Assembly: GCF_025465545.1 (NCBI RefSeq)
Contig: NZ_JAODMK010000014.1
Location: 1 to 59,930 of the forward strand
Origin: Naasia sp.
GTDB taxonomy: Bacteria; Actinomycetota; Actinomycetes; Actinomycetales; Microbacteriaceae
DNA: 59,930 nucleotides
Direction of reading: 5' to 3'
Below the pieces are notes generated by a model. That model did not search any database. It was not told where the DNA came from and saw nothing but the letters and a program-made list of their open reading frames with translations. This document shows positions 47,735 through 55,386 of this stretch, piece by piece. Position 1 is the stretch's first letter. The number at the start of each line of letters is the position of its first letter. Position numbers and translations under genes: made by a program.

Positions 47735-49476
47735 TGCGCGCCCTGCTCCGCTCGCTGCGCGGGAACGACGAGGGCTACGCCCTGCTCGCCGTCCTCGGCA
47801 TCGGCATGGTCCTGATCGCGATGGTGGCCACCTCGCTCACCGTGGCCACGAGCGGCTACGTCCGCGCTCGGGCCGACTCGGACTGGAGCGCCGCTCTCAG
47901 CGCCGCGTACGGGGGGCTCGAGGAGTACCAGAGCCGGCTGGCGGGCGACAGCACCTACGAGAAGTACGGCAACCCGTCGGCGCCGTTCAGCGCCGGCAGC
48001 GGAGCCACCCTCAGCCTGCCTCCGGCCACCGCGAGCAACCCCGCCTTCGGCATCGGCACGAGCGGGACCTGGGCGAGCATCCCCGGCAGCGGCGGAGCGG
48101 CCTCCTACCGCTACGAGATCGACAACTCGGACTACGACGCATCGGGACTGCTGCACCTCCGCGTCACCGGGCGTGCCGGCGACCAGACGCGGTCCCTCGT
48201 CGCGGACCTCAAGCAGACCGGCTTCCTCGACTTCCTCTACTTCACCGACTACGAGGTGTTCGATCCGATCTTCTCCGGCGAGCCGGCCTCCTGCGAGATG
48301 TATGCGTGGGCCGGTCGCTCCAGCGGCTGCTCCATCATCCAGTTCGGCGCGATGGACGTCATCAACGGTCCTCTGCACAGCAACGACCAACTGGTCATCT
48401 GCGGCACCCGCTTCAACGGTGCGGTGTCCACGGCGAGCACCCTCGACCCCATCTACACCCGCCCGAGCGGCTGCGCTGCGCCGGTCTTCGCCACCGGCGC
48501 GGGAGTGACCTACTCGGCGAGCATCGGCATGCCCCCCACCAACTCCGAGCTGAAGAAGGAGACGCGCACCGACCTGGCCGACGTCCCGCGTCCCGGCTGC
48601 CTCTACACCGGCCCCACCTCCATCACCTTCAACGGGGACGGCACGATGACCGTCGTCTCGCCGTGGAGCCGCTTCACCCAGGTGTCGGCCACCAGCGGAT
48701 CCAACTCGTCCGCCTGCGGCAGCCCGGGCACCGGCGGCGGCCGGCTCGGCAACCCGGCAGGCGCCACCGTGCCGGTGCTCTCCAGCAACCTGGCCTACGT
48801 GCAGAACGTGCCCGGCGTCGGCAGCACCGATCCGAATGCCCCGGCCGATGCCGCCGTGCCGTCGGGCTTCGCCTGCACCGGCACCTCGGACTTCCCGGGC
48901 TGGACCTTCGGCTCCACCTCCTACCCGGCCACGGGCGAGGTCCAGCCCGACGGCACGGGTGCGAGCAACCCGGCGTACAAGTGCACCAACGGGGACGTCT
49001 TCGTGCGCGGGTCGGTGAGCGGGGCCATGACGGTCGCCGCCGAGAACTTCGTCTACGTGACCGGCGATCTCCGATATGCCAACGCCCAGTCCTCCATCCT
49101 CGGACTCGTCGGCAACAACGCCGTCCAGGTCTGGAACCCGCGCTCCTCCACCGGGCTGCTCGACACGACGGCCAACCGCACCATCGACGCGGCCATCCTG
49201 TCCGTCGCCCACACCTTCACCGTGCAGAACTACCGGCGCGGCCCGGCGAGGGGCACCCTCACCGTGCTCGGCGCCATCGCGCAGCGGTTCCGAGGCCCGG
49301 TCGCCACCACGTCGGGCGGCGGCATCGTCTCCGGCTACGCCAAGAACTACATCTACGATCAGCGCCTCCGCTCCACCGCGCCGCCCAAGTTCCTCACGCC
49401 GACCTCCACCACCTACGGGATCACCCAGGTCGCCGAAGTGCCGAAGGCCTTCACCGCGAAGGGGGTGGCACAGTGA
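47734..49476 (+). CDS. PilX/GspK-like large tip pilin lacking Glu+5
   Basis: A 580-residue protein with NDEG followed by YALLAVLGIGMVLIAMVATS. It has the Gly and a membrane helix of a prepilin, but position +5 is Ala rather than Glu, as in GspK-type pilins that cap the tip. The long exterior part is rich in Gly, Ser and Thr and has a polymerising beta-type stretch (FGAMDVINGPLHSNDQLVICG, with the second one DVFVRGSVSGAMTVAAENF) and about a dozen Cys residues. It overlaps both neighbours, so its dosage is tied to the other minor pilins. Adhesin or tip cap are both possible. Confidence 0.8.
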   Translation: MRALLRSLRGNDEGYALLAVLGIGMVLIAMVATSLTVATSGYVRARADSDWSAALSAAYGGLEEYQSRLAGDSTYEKYGNPSAPFSAGSGATLSLPPATASNPAFGIGTSGTWASIPGSGGAASYRYEIDNSDYDASGLLHLRVTGRAGDQTRSLVADLKQTGFLDFLYFTDYEVFDPIFSGEPASCEMYAWAGRSSGCSIIQFGAMDVINGPLHSNDQLVICGTRFNGAVSTASTLDPIYTRPSGCAAPVFATGAGVTYSASIGMPPTNSELKKETRTDLADVPRPGCLYTGPTSITFNGDGTMTVVSPWSRFTQVSATSGSNSSACGSPGTGGGRLGNPAGATVPVLSSNLAYVQNVPGVGSTDPNAPADAAVPSGFACTGTSDFPGWTFGSTSYPATGEVQPDGTGASNPAYKCTNGDVFVRGSVSGAMTVAAENFVYVTGDLRYANAQSSILGLVGNNAVQVWNPRSSTGLLDTTANRTIDAAILSVAHTFTVQNYRRGPARGTLTVLGAIAQRFRGPVATTSGGGIVSGYAKNYIYDQRLRSTAPPKFLTPTSTTYGITQVAEVPKAFTAKGVAQ

Positions 49477-50297
49477 TCGCCGCCCTGTGCCTGCTGCTTC
49501 CCCTCGGACTGGCCGTCGGGTCGTTCCTCAACGTGGTCGTCTACCGGGTTCCCCGGGGCCTCTCGGTGGTCCGGCCCGCCTCGGCCTGCCCCGGCTGCCG
49601 CCGCGGCATCGCCGCATACGACAACGTGCCGGTGCTCTCCTGGGTGCTCCTCGGCGGTCGCTGCCGCGGCTGCCGCAGGCGCATCTCGGCGCGCTATCCG
49701 CTCGTGGAGGCGCTCACCGGCGTCGCCTTCCTCGTGGTCGCCTTCCGGTTCGTACCCGAGGTGGTCGGCGCGGCCGACGCGCCGGGGATCATGTCCCGTC
49801 TGCTCGCGCTCGCCGCCTTCCTCTACCTCGCCGCGCTCAGCGTGGCCCTCAGCGCCATCGACATCGAGCTGCGCCGGCTGCCGGATCGCATCGTGCTGCC
49901 CGCCTACCTGGTCGGCGTGGTGCTGCTCGGCAGCTCCGGCGCCGTCGCCGGGGACCTGCCTGCTCTTGCCGGGACCGCGATCGGCGGCGCCGCCTCCTTC
50001 GGCCTCTACCTGCTGCTCGCCGTCGTCCGCCCGGGCGGCATGGGCATGGGCGACGTCAAGCTGGCCGGAGTCCTCGGCCTCTTCCTCGGCTTCCTCGGTC
50101 CCGCACCGCTGCTCGTGGGGGTGGCCGCGGCCTTCCTCACCGGCGGGGTCGTCGGCATCGCGGCAGTCGCCGCCGGCTCGGCCGGCCGGCGCACCGCGCT
50201 TCCCTTCGGCCCGTTCATGTTCGCGGGCGCCTGGGTCGGAATCCTGGCCGGCGAGCCCCTCGCCGCCGCCTATCTCTCTCTCGCCGGAATCAGTTGA
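49473..50297 (+). CDS. pilD: Prepilin peptidase / N-methyltransferase
   Basis: A 274-residue A24-family aspartic protease. The N-terminal methylase part (VGSFLNVVVYRVPRG) contains a tetra-cysteine site (CPGC and CRGC). The two catalytic Asp residues are in SAIDIELRRLPD and GMGMGDVKLAG. About eight membrane helices are visible. It cleaves the leader of the pilins encoded just upstream and methylates the new N-terminus. The GTG start is overlapped by the stop of the previous gene as GTGA. Confidence 0.93.
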   Translation: MIAALCLLLPLGLAVGSFLNVVVYRVPRGLSVVRPASACPGCRRGIAAYDNVPVLSWVLLGGRCRGCRRRISARYPLVEALTGVAFLVVAFRFVPEVVGAADAPGIMSRLLALAAFLYLAALSVALSAIDIELRRLPDRIVLPAYLVGVVLLGSSGAVAGDLPALAGTAIGGAASFGLYLLLAVVRPGGMGMGDVKLAGVLGLFLGFLGPAPLLVGVAAAFLTGGVVGIAAVAAGSAGRRTALPFGPFMFAGAWVGILAGEPLAAAYLSLAGIS

Positions 50298-50308
50298 GGA
50301 GCAGTCCC

Positions 50309-51349
50309 ATGTCCAAGCACAGCGTGGTCGGAGTCGACTTCGGGAAGGGGGTCCTCCGCGCCGTCGAGGTCCTCGACCCGTCCGGCAGCAGGCCCACCAT
50401 CACCCGCCATCACGAGGTTCCCCTGCCTCTCGGCGCCGTCGTGGGCGGGGAGGTGCGGAGCATCGACCAGGTGACCGCCGCCCTGAAGGCTCTCTGGTCG
50501 GAGGCCGGCTTCAAGACCAAGAAGGTGGTCCTCGGCATGGGCAACCAGCGCGTGCTCGTGCGTGAACTGGCCATGCCCAAGATGCCGCTCGAGCGGATCC
50601 GGGAGGCGCTGCCCTTCCAGGTGCAGGAGCTGCTTCCTGTGCCGGTCGCCGACGCCCTGCTCGACTTCTATCCGATCTCCGAGGGCGAGTCCGACGGCGC
50701 AGAGGTGATCCACGGCCTGCTCGTCGCCGCGGTGCGCGGAGCGGTCGAGAACAACGTGGAGGCGGCCCTGCAGGCGGGGCTCGAGCCGGTCGGAGTCGAC
50801 CTCATCCCGTTCGCGCTCACCCGGCTGCTGCTGCCGGTCGGCGACGAGGGTCACACCGTGCTCGTGCACATCGGCGCATCGACGACCAGCGTGGTCTTCG
50901 TGTCCGACGGAGTGCCGCAGTTCGTGCGGATCATCCCGGCCGGCGGCGACGACGTGACGCGCGCCCTGGTGACCCGCTTCGAGCTCGACCTGCCCGCCGC
51001 GGACCGGCTCAAGCGCGACCTGGGCCTCGGCAAGCGCGTGGCCGCCAAGGACAAGAAGGCCGTCGAGGTGATGTTCGAGGTGACCGGCGAGCTCCTCACC
51101 AGCCTGCGGAACACCTTCGCCTTCTACCTGAACACCCGCAGCGTCGCCGCCCTCGACCGGATCGTGCTCAGCGGAGGCGGCGCCCGCCTCGAAGGCCTCG
51201 CGGCCGCCCTCGGCGAGGTCTCGCGGCTCCGCGTCGATGTGATCGATCCGGGAGCCGGGTTCGCCGTCGCGGAAGGCGCCGAACTCGCCGAGGAGACGCG
51301 CGACGACTTCGCCGTCGCACTCGGCCTCACCCTGGGGAGCGCAGCATGA
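50309..51349 (+). CDS. pilM: Type IV pilus assembly protein PilM
   Basis: A 346-residue actin-like ATPase-fold protein. It opens with VVGVDFGKGVLRAVEV (phosphate 1), and includes VVLGMGNQRVLVREL, VLVHIGASTTSVVFV (phosphate 2) and IVLSGGGARLEGLAAAL (adenosine motif). PilM is a cytoplasmic partner of PilN, forming the base ring that couples the motor to the membrane platform. The ATG at 50309 follows GAGGAG. The PilN-like gene starts within its stop (ATGA). Confidence 0.92.
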   Translation: MSKHSVVGVDFGKGVLRAVEVLDPSGSRPTITRHHEVPLPLGAVVGGEVRSIDQVTAALKALWSEAGFKTKKVVLGMGNQRVLVRELAMPKMPLERIREALPFQVQELLPVPVADALLDFYPISEGESDGAEVIHGLLVAAVRGAVENNVEAALQAGLEPVGVDLIPFALTRLLLPVGDEGHTVLVHIGASTTSVVFVSDGVPQFVRIIPAGGDDVTRALVTRFELDLPAADRLKRDLGLGKRVAAKDKKAVEVMFEVTGELLTSLRNTFAFYLNTRSVAALDRIVLSGGGARLEGLAAALGEVSRLRVDVIDPGAGFAVAEGAELAEETRDDFAVALGLTLGSAA

Positions 51350-52083
51350 GCACCGGCATCGAGACTCCGAAGATCGACGTCAACCGGCTCTCCGGGCCCG
51401 CAGAGCCGGCCGAGCCGGCGCCGCGGCGCAAGCCCGAGGCCGGCATCGGGGGCGCACCTCGGGTGGATCTGCTCCCGCTCGCCCTGCGTCAGCGGCAGCA
51501 GCAGAAGCGCCTCCGCCGCCGGCTCGGTGCAGGCGTGGTCGGCATCGCCGTCCTGGTCGCCGTCGCCGTCGCCGGAGGCGCCACCGTGAACGGGATGGCT
51601 CAGGCCTCCCTCGCCTCCGCCCAGGACGAGACGCTCACCCTGCTCGCCCAGCGCGGGCAGTACTCCGAGCTGAGTGATGTGCAGGACCGCATCTCGCTCG
51701 CCCGGGCCGCCCAGGCGGTGGGCGCGTCGCCCGAGGTGGACTGGAACGCATACCTCGGGCGGCTCCGTGACACGCTTCCGTCCGGGGTGACCCTCACGGC
51801 CGTCTCGATCGACTCCGCCTCGGCCACGCAGGCCTACGAGCAGCCGACCGGGCCTCTCGAGGGCCCCCGGATCGCCACGCTCGCCTTCACCGCGCTGAGC
51901 CCCAAGCTGCCGGACGTGCCGGAGTGGCTCACCGGACTCGGCACCCTTCCCGCGTTCGTCGACGCCGTTCCCAACTCGGTGACGCGCGACGAGAGCGGCT
52001 CGTACATCGTCAACATCACGCTGCATGTGGGTCCCGACGCCTTCACGGGACGCTTCACCGAGACGGAAGGGGCGCAGAAGTGA
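51346..52083 (+). CDS. pilN: PilN-like assembly protein
   Basis: A 245-residue bitopic membrane protein. A Pro/Ala-rich cytoplasmic stretch of about 45 residues ends in RVDLLPLALRQRQQQK, which is the usual PilN cytoplasmic motif for PilM binding. A single membrane segment (about 62-82, GVVGIAVLVAVAVAGG) and an extracytoplasmic part with a helix and a ferredoxin-like region (WNAYLGRLRDTLPSGVTL) follow. The assignment rests on position between PilM and a PilO-like gene, the topology and the motif. The longer N-terminal region is unusual. ATGA and GTGA overlaps with neighbours. Confidence 0.82.
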   Translation: MSTGIETPKIDVNRLSGPAEPAEPAPRRKPEAGIGGAPRVDLLPLALRQRQQQKRLRRRLGAGVVGIAVLVAVAVAGGATVNGMAQASLASAQDETLTLLAQRGQYSELSDVQDRISLARAAQAVGASPEVDWNAYLGRLRDTLPSGVTLTAVSIDSASATQAYEQPTGPLEGPRIATLAFTALSPKLPDVPEWLTGLGTLPAFVDAVPNSVTRDESGSYIVNITLHVGPDAFTGRFTETEGAQK

Positions 52084-52769
52084 CGCTCACACTCGACCAC
52101 CGGATCAAGGTGCTCATCGCCGTCCTGCTGATGCTCGTCCTCGCGGCGGGCGGCTGGCTGCTCGGCGTCCAGCCCGCGGTCACGGCCGCGCTCGACGCCG
52201 CCACGCAGGAGACCGCCGTCCGGACGCAGAACGACGCCGCACGCGCGACGCTCGCCGAGCTCGAGAAGGCTCAATCGACCCTGCCCGCCCTGAAGAAGCA
52301 GCTCGTGGTGCTCGACGCGTCGGTCCCGGCGACCCCGGGGGGATCCGAGCTGCTCGACAGCATCGACGCTCTCGCCGATGCACGCGGCGTGACGGTGCAG
52401 CGCATCGCCATCGACGCCGCCGTCCCGTACCTGCCTCCGACGCCCGCGGACGCCGCGGTGGACCCCGAGACGGGCGAGGCGGTGGCCGGCCCGCCCGCTG
52501 ACCCCGCGCTGGTGCCCACGACCGACCCCCGCATCACCTCCGACGACTTCGTGGTGGTTCCGGTGGCGCTGGACGTGACGGGCACCCTGACTCACGTGCT
52601 GCAGTTCGTGCACGGCGTGCAGAACGGCCCCCGGCTGTTCCTCGTCAACAAGTTCTCCAGCGTCACCGACGAGGGATCCTCCTCGGTCAAGGCGACGATG
52701 TCGGGCTTCGTGTACGTGCTGCTCGACGGGGTGGACGCCGCGGCCCAGGCGGCGGCCCCCGCCGCCTGA
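52080..52769 (+). CDS. pilO: PilO-like assembly protein
   Basis: A 229-residue bitopic protein: short cytoplasmic tail, one membrane segment (VLIAVLLMLVLAAGGWLLG), an extended helix (about residues 35-75, with AELEKAQSTLPALKKQL), and a C-terminal ferredoxin-like region (VVVPVALDVTGTLTHVLQFV). It contains a Pro/Asp-rich loop (about 115-150). PilO partners PilN as an alignment complex spanning the cell envelope. There is no PilP or PilQ, as expected for a Gram-positive organism. GTG start overlapping the previous stop. Confidence 0.82.
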   Translation: MTLTLDHRIKVLIAVLLMLVLAAGGWLLGVQPAVTAALDAATQETAVRTQNDAARATLAELEKAQSTLPALKKQLVVLDASVPATPGGSELLDSIDALADARGVTVQRIAIDAAVPYLPPTPADAAVDPETGEAVAGPPADPALVPTTDPRITSDDFVVVPVALDVTGTLTHVLQFVHGVQNGPRLFLVNKFSSVTDEGSSSVKATMSGFVYVLLDGVDAAAQAAAPAA

Positions 52770-52826
52770 CCCGACCGCGCCGGCTCCTGTCCGCTTTCCC
52801 CCTGCCTTCACCCTCAAGCCCAGCCC

Positions 52827-52832
52827 TAGACT
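52827..52832 (+). promoter_or_regulatory. Candidate -10 element before the membrane-protein gene
   Basis: TAGACT, a frequent actinobacterial -10 hexamer, lies 45 bp before the ATG at 52877. No convincing -35 is visible. Confidence 0.4.
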
Positions 52833-52876
52833 GGCCAGGACCTGGGCGGACGCCGAGGGTGGAAGGAGAGTGCGCC

Positions 52877-53905
52877 ATGAGCGACGAGCGACCGATTCGC
52901 CGAACCGAGGAGCCCGCCCCGACGGCCGACCCGGCCGAGGTGGGCAAGCCCACTCTGGTCGAGAGCCACGGTGACCCCATCGTGGTCGACGGCCACACCG
53001 CCGACGGCGTGCTCGTCGAGCCCGGGGAGCCCGCACCCGAGGAGGGTCCGGCGCACCGCGCAGCGGCGCCCGTGGACGGCGACGCTCCCTCGGAGCCCGG
53101 CAGAGCCGAGCGTCCGGCGGCCGAGACGCGCGAGCCGATCGGGCAGGGGTCCCGTCCTGCCGCCGTCGCGGTTCCCGCTGACGCCCCCGCCGCATCACCG
53201 GCTCCGGCTTCCGCTTCTGCGGAGTCCAGCGTGACCGCCGACGCGCCGATCCCGCCGGTGCCGACCCCCACCGAGCCGGTCGCCGAGACGTCCACCGCCC
53301 CGGTGGCCGCGCCGCCGACCCCTCGCACGGTGTACGTAGAGTCGCCCATCCCGCCCAGGAAGAAGGGCAACCGCGGCTTCGCGATCCTCATGTCCCTGCT
53401 GGGCACGATCGTCTACGCGCTCATCTGGGCGGCGGTGGCGGCGGCGGTCATCGCGACCGGCTCCGACCAGGCCGGTTTCGGGCAGTCGTTCTCCAACTTC
53501 GTCACGAGTCCCGTCTTCTGGATCCCGATCCTCCTCTTCGGCCTCTCGATGATCCTGGTGTCCCTGATCCTCAACCGGGCCGGCTGGACCTGGTGGATCC
53601 TGCTCGGCTTCGTCGTCGCGGTCGTCGTCTACTTCGGCTACCTGGGCGGCGCTCTGCTCACCGTCTCGCAGCAGATCACCTCGGCCGACGTAGGCAGCTT
53701 CCTCAACCAGGTGGCGTTCACTCCGCTCTCGATCGGCGCCGCCGTGGTGGCCCGGGAGGTCTCCATCTGGACCGGTCGCGCGATCAGCGCCCGCGGCAAG
53801 CGCCTCAAGGCGCACAACGCGACCGCGCGTGCGGAGTTCGACCACGAGACGGCCGAGCGCAAGGCGGAGTACGAGCGCGCTCAGGCGGGCTACGCGGGGA
53901 GCTGA
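52877..53905 (+). CDS. Membrane protein with long disordered N-terminus, unknown function
   Basis: A 342-residue protein. Residues 1-165 are Pro/Ala/Glu-rich and probably disordered, ending in a short basic stretch (IPPRKKGNRG). The rest holds about four hydrophobic segments (IVYALIWAAVAAAVIA, FWIPILLFGLSMILVSLIL, WWILLGFVVAVVVYFGYL and one weaker) and a charged C-terminal helix (ARAEFDHETAERKAEYE). No enzyme motif is visible. GGAAGGAGAG directly precedes the ATG. It lies between pilus and flagellar genes but has its own promoter-like sequence, so a role in either system is only possible, not shown. Confidence 0.7.
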   Translation: MSDERPIRRTEEPAPTADPAEVGKPTLVESHGDPIVVDGHTADGVLVEPGEPAPEEGPAHRAAAPVDGDAPSEPGRAERPAAETREPIGQGSRPAAVAVPADAPAASPAPASASAESSVTADAPIPPVPTPTEPVAETSTAPVAAPPTPRTVYVESPIPPRKKGNRGFAILMSLLGTIVYALIWAAVAAAVIATGSDQAGFGQSFSNFVTSPVFWIPILLFGLSMILVSLILNRAGWTWWILLGFVVAVVVYFGYLGGALLTVSQQITSADVGSFLNQVAFTPLSIGAAVVAREVSIWTGRAISARGKRLKAHNATARAEFDHETAERKAEYERAQAGYAGS

Positions 53906-53921
53906 GCTCCGGGCACCAGTG

Positions 53922-53997
53922 ACGCCGAGCGCGCCCCGAGCCGCCGGACGCGCCCCGAAACGACGAGCGCGCCCCGTGCCCAGGGCGCGCTCGGCGT
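53922..53997. terminator. Nested GC-rich hairpins between convergent genes
   Basis: ACGCCGAGCGCGCCC (53922-53936) is perfectly complementary to 53983-53997, and CGAGCGCGCCC near 53964 can pair with the same right arm. CGCGCCCCG recurs three times between. It lies between the membrane protein (plus) and fliW (minus) and is the obvious convergent terminator. Confidence 0.7.
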
Positions 53998-54082
53998 TTC
54001 AGAACGCGCTCGGCGAAGAAGTTCGGCGAAGAAGCGCGCCAGCGCGCGCCGAGCAGGTGAGACCCGCGAGGGCAGTGCCCGG

Positions 54083-54499
54083 TCAGGCGGCGTTCGGCGC
54101 CACCAGCTCCGCACGGAGCGGCCAGCGCGAGCCGTCGAGGATCACCTGGGCGGCAGAGCGGGTGTCCCGGTTCACCAGGATGGGCGCCAGCAGGTTCACG
54201 ACCGGCGCTCCCTCGGAGATGGTGGCCACGACGAAGGCGTCCACGTCGTCGCTCGACGTCGCGCCGATCGGGGCGAGGTGCTCGCTGGTGATGTCGGGCG
54301 CGTAGTCCGGCACGAAGATCGCCGGGTCGAGAAGGAACAGCCGCAGGTCAGCGCCTGCGGTGTCGCGCAGGGTGAACAGTCCCACCGCGCCGTCGACCGC
54401 GGCCAGCTCGAAGTCGACGACCGGCGAGAAGCCGGGAGGCGACGCGGTGAAGGTCACGTTCAGAGTCGTGCCGGGGAGGGTGGGGGTCATGGTGCTCAC
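54083..54499 (-). CDS. fliW: Flagellar assembly factor FliW
   Basis: A 138-residue FliW. Core signatures: GLFTLRD, LFLLDPAIFVPDYAPDI and NLLAPILVNRDTRSAAQVIL. In Bacillus FliW binds flagellin and, when free, binds the translational repressor CsrA to relieve repression of flagellin mRNA. Here it follows flgL directly; its GTG at 54499 overlaps the flgL stop (GTGA). An ATG at 54490 is the alternative. No csrA gene follows in the 177 bp before the next convergent gene, though that is its usual place. Confidence 0.9.
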   Translation of the reverse strand: MSTMTPTLPGTTLNVTFTASPPGFSPVVDFELAAVDGAVGLFTLRDTAGADLRLFLLDPAIFVPDYAPDITSEHLAPIGATSSDDVDAFVVATISEGAPVVNLLAPILVNRDTRSAAQVILDGSRWPLRAELVAPNAA

Positions 54500-55380
54500 G
54501 AGAGGTAGGAGAGGAGGGTGGGCTGCAGGGCGCGAGCGGTGACCGCGAGCGCGCTCTGGTAGGTGATTTCCTGCGACTTGAGATCCACGATCGCCTTCGC
54601 CGGATCGATGTCCTCGATACCCGCGCGCTGCGACTCGAGGGCCGTCGACTGGGTCAGATTGTTGTGAGCGGCCTGCTCGAGGCGAGCGTAGCGCGTCCCC
54701 ACGAACGCGTGCTGAGTCGTGATGTTGGCGCGGTGGGCGTCGAGTTCGGCGAGTCGGGGATTGACCTCGACGCCGGCCCTGAGATCGGCGACGATGCTGT
54801 CGATCGTTGCGAAGACGCTGGACGTGCCGCTGCCGAATGCGGCCGCCCCGTCCGCGTCGACCCGCACGGATTCGGTGTCGTTCACTCTGCGCTGGACCGA
54901 GCTGCCGGTGGCTCCCGAATAGGCGTAGGTGCTGTCGAAGGCGGCGCCGGTGTCGGAGCTGCCCGCGAAGACGGTGCGCCCGAGGTAAGTGGTGTTCGCC
55001 TTGGACAGCAGGTCTGCCCTGAGGCCCTCGAGCTCGGCCGCGATCGCGTCCCGTGAGGCCGGCGTCATGACGCCGCTGCTGGCGCCGCGGACCGTGAGGT
55101 CGCGCACCTGGCCCATGATGGACTCCGCCGAGGTGAGTGCCGAGTCGACGGTGGCCAGCCAGCCGGTGCCGTCGGCGATGTTGCTTCCGTACTGGTCGGT
55201 GGCCCGCTGCTGGGCGTGCACCCGCAGGATGGAGGCGGTCGCCGAGGGGTCGTCCGAGGGCTTCGTGACCGCCTTGCCGGTGGAGACGCGGTCCTGCAGC
55301 TGGGCGAGGAGCGTGCGCGACGACTGCAGATTGCGCTGCGTCGTGACGAGCTGCTGCTGGTTGGTGATGCGTCCGAGCAT
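54496..55380 (-). CDS. flgL: Flagellar hook-associated protein FlgL (HAP3)
   Basis: A 294-residue flagellin-like junction protein. The N-terminal helix region (ITNQQQLVTTQRNLQSSRT then VSTGKAVTKPSDDPSA) and the C-terminal D0 helix (IVDLKSQEITYQSALAVTA) are both present. The protein sits between FlgK and the flagellin filament and is exported by the flagellar type III system, which uses an N-terminal signal without cleavage. The ATG at 55380 is six bases past the flgK stop region, so flgN-flgK-flgL-fliW are one operon. Confidence 0.93.
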   Translation of the reverse strand: MLGRITNQQQLVTTQRNLQSSRTLLAQLQDRVSTGKAVTKPSDDPSATASILRVHAQQRATDQYGSNIADGTGWLATVDSALTSAESIMGQVRDLTVRGASSGVMTPASRDAIAAELEGLRADLLSKANTTYLGRTVFAGSSDTGAAFDSTYAYSGATGSSVQRRVNDTESVRVDADGAAAFGSGTSSVFATIDSIVADLRAGVEVNPRLAELDAHRANITTQHAFVGTRYARLEQAAHNNLTQSTALESQRAGIEDIDPAKAIVDLKSQEITYQSALAVTARALQPTLLSYLS

Positions 55381-55386
55381 GGTGCG

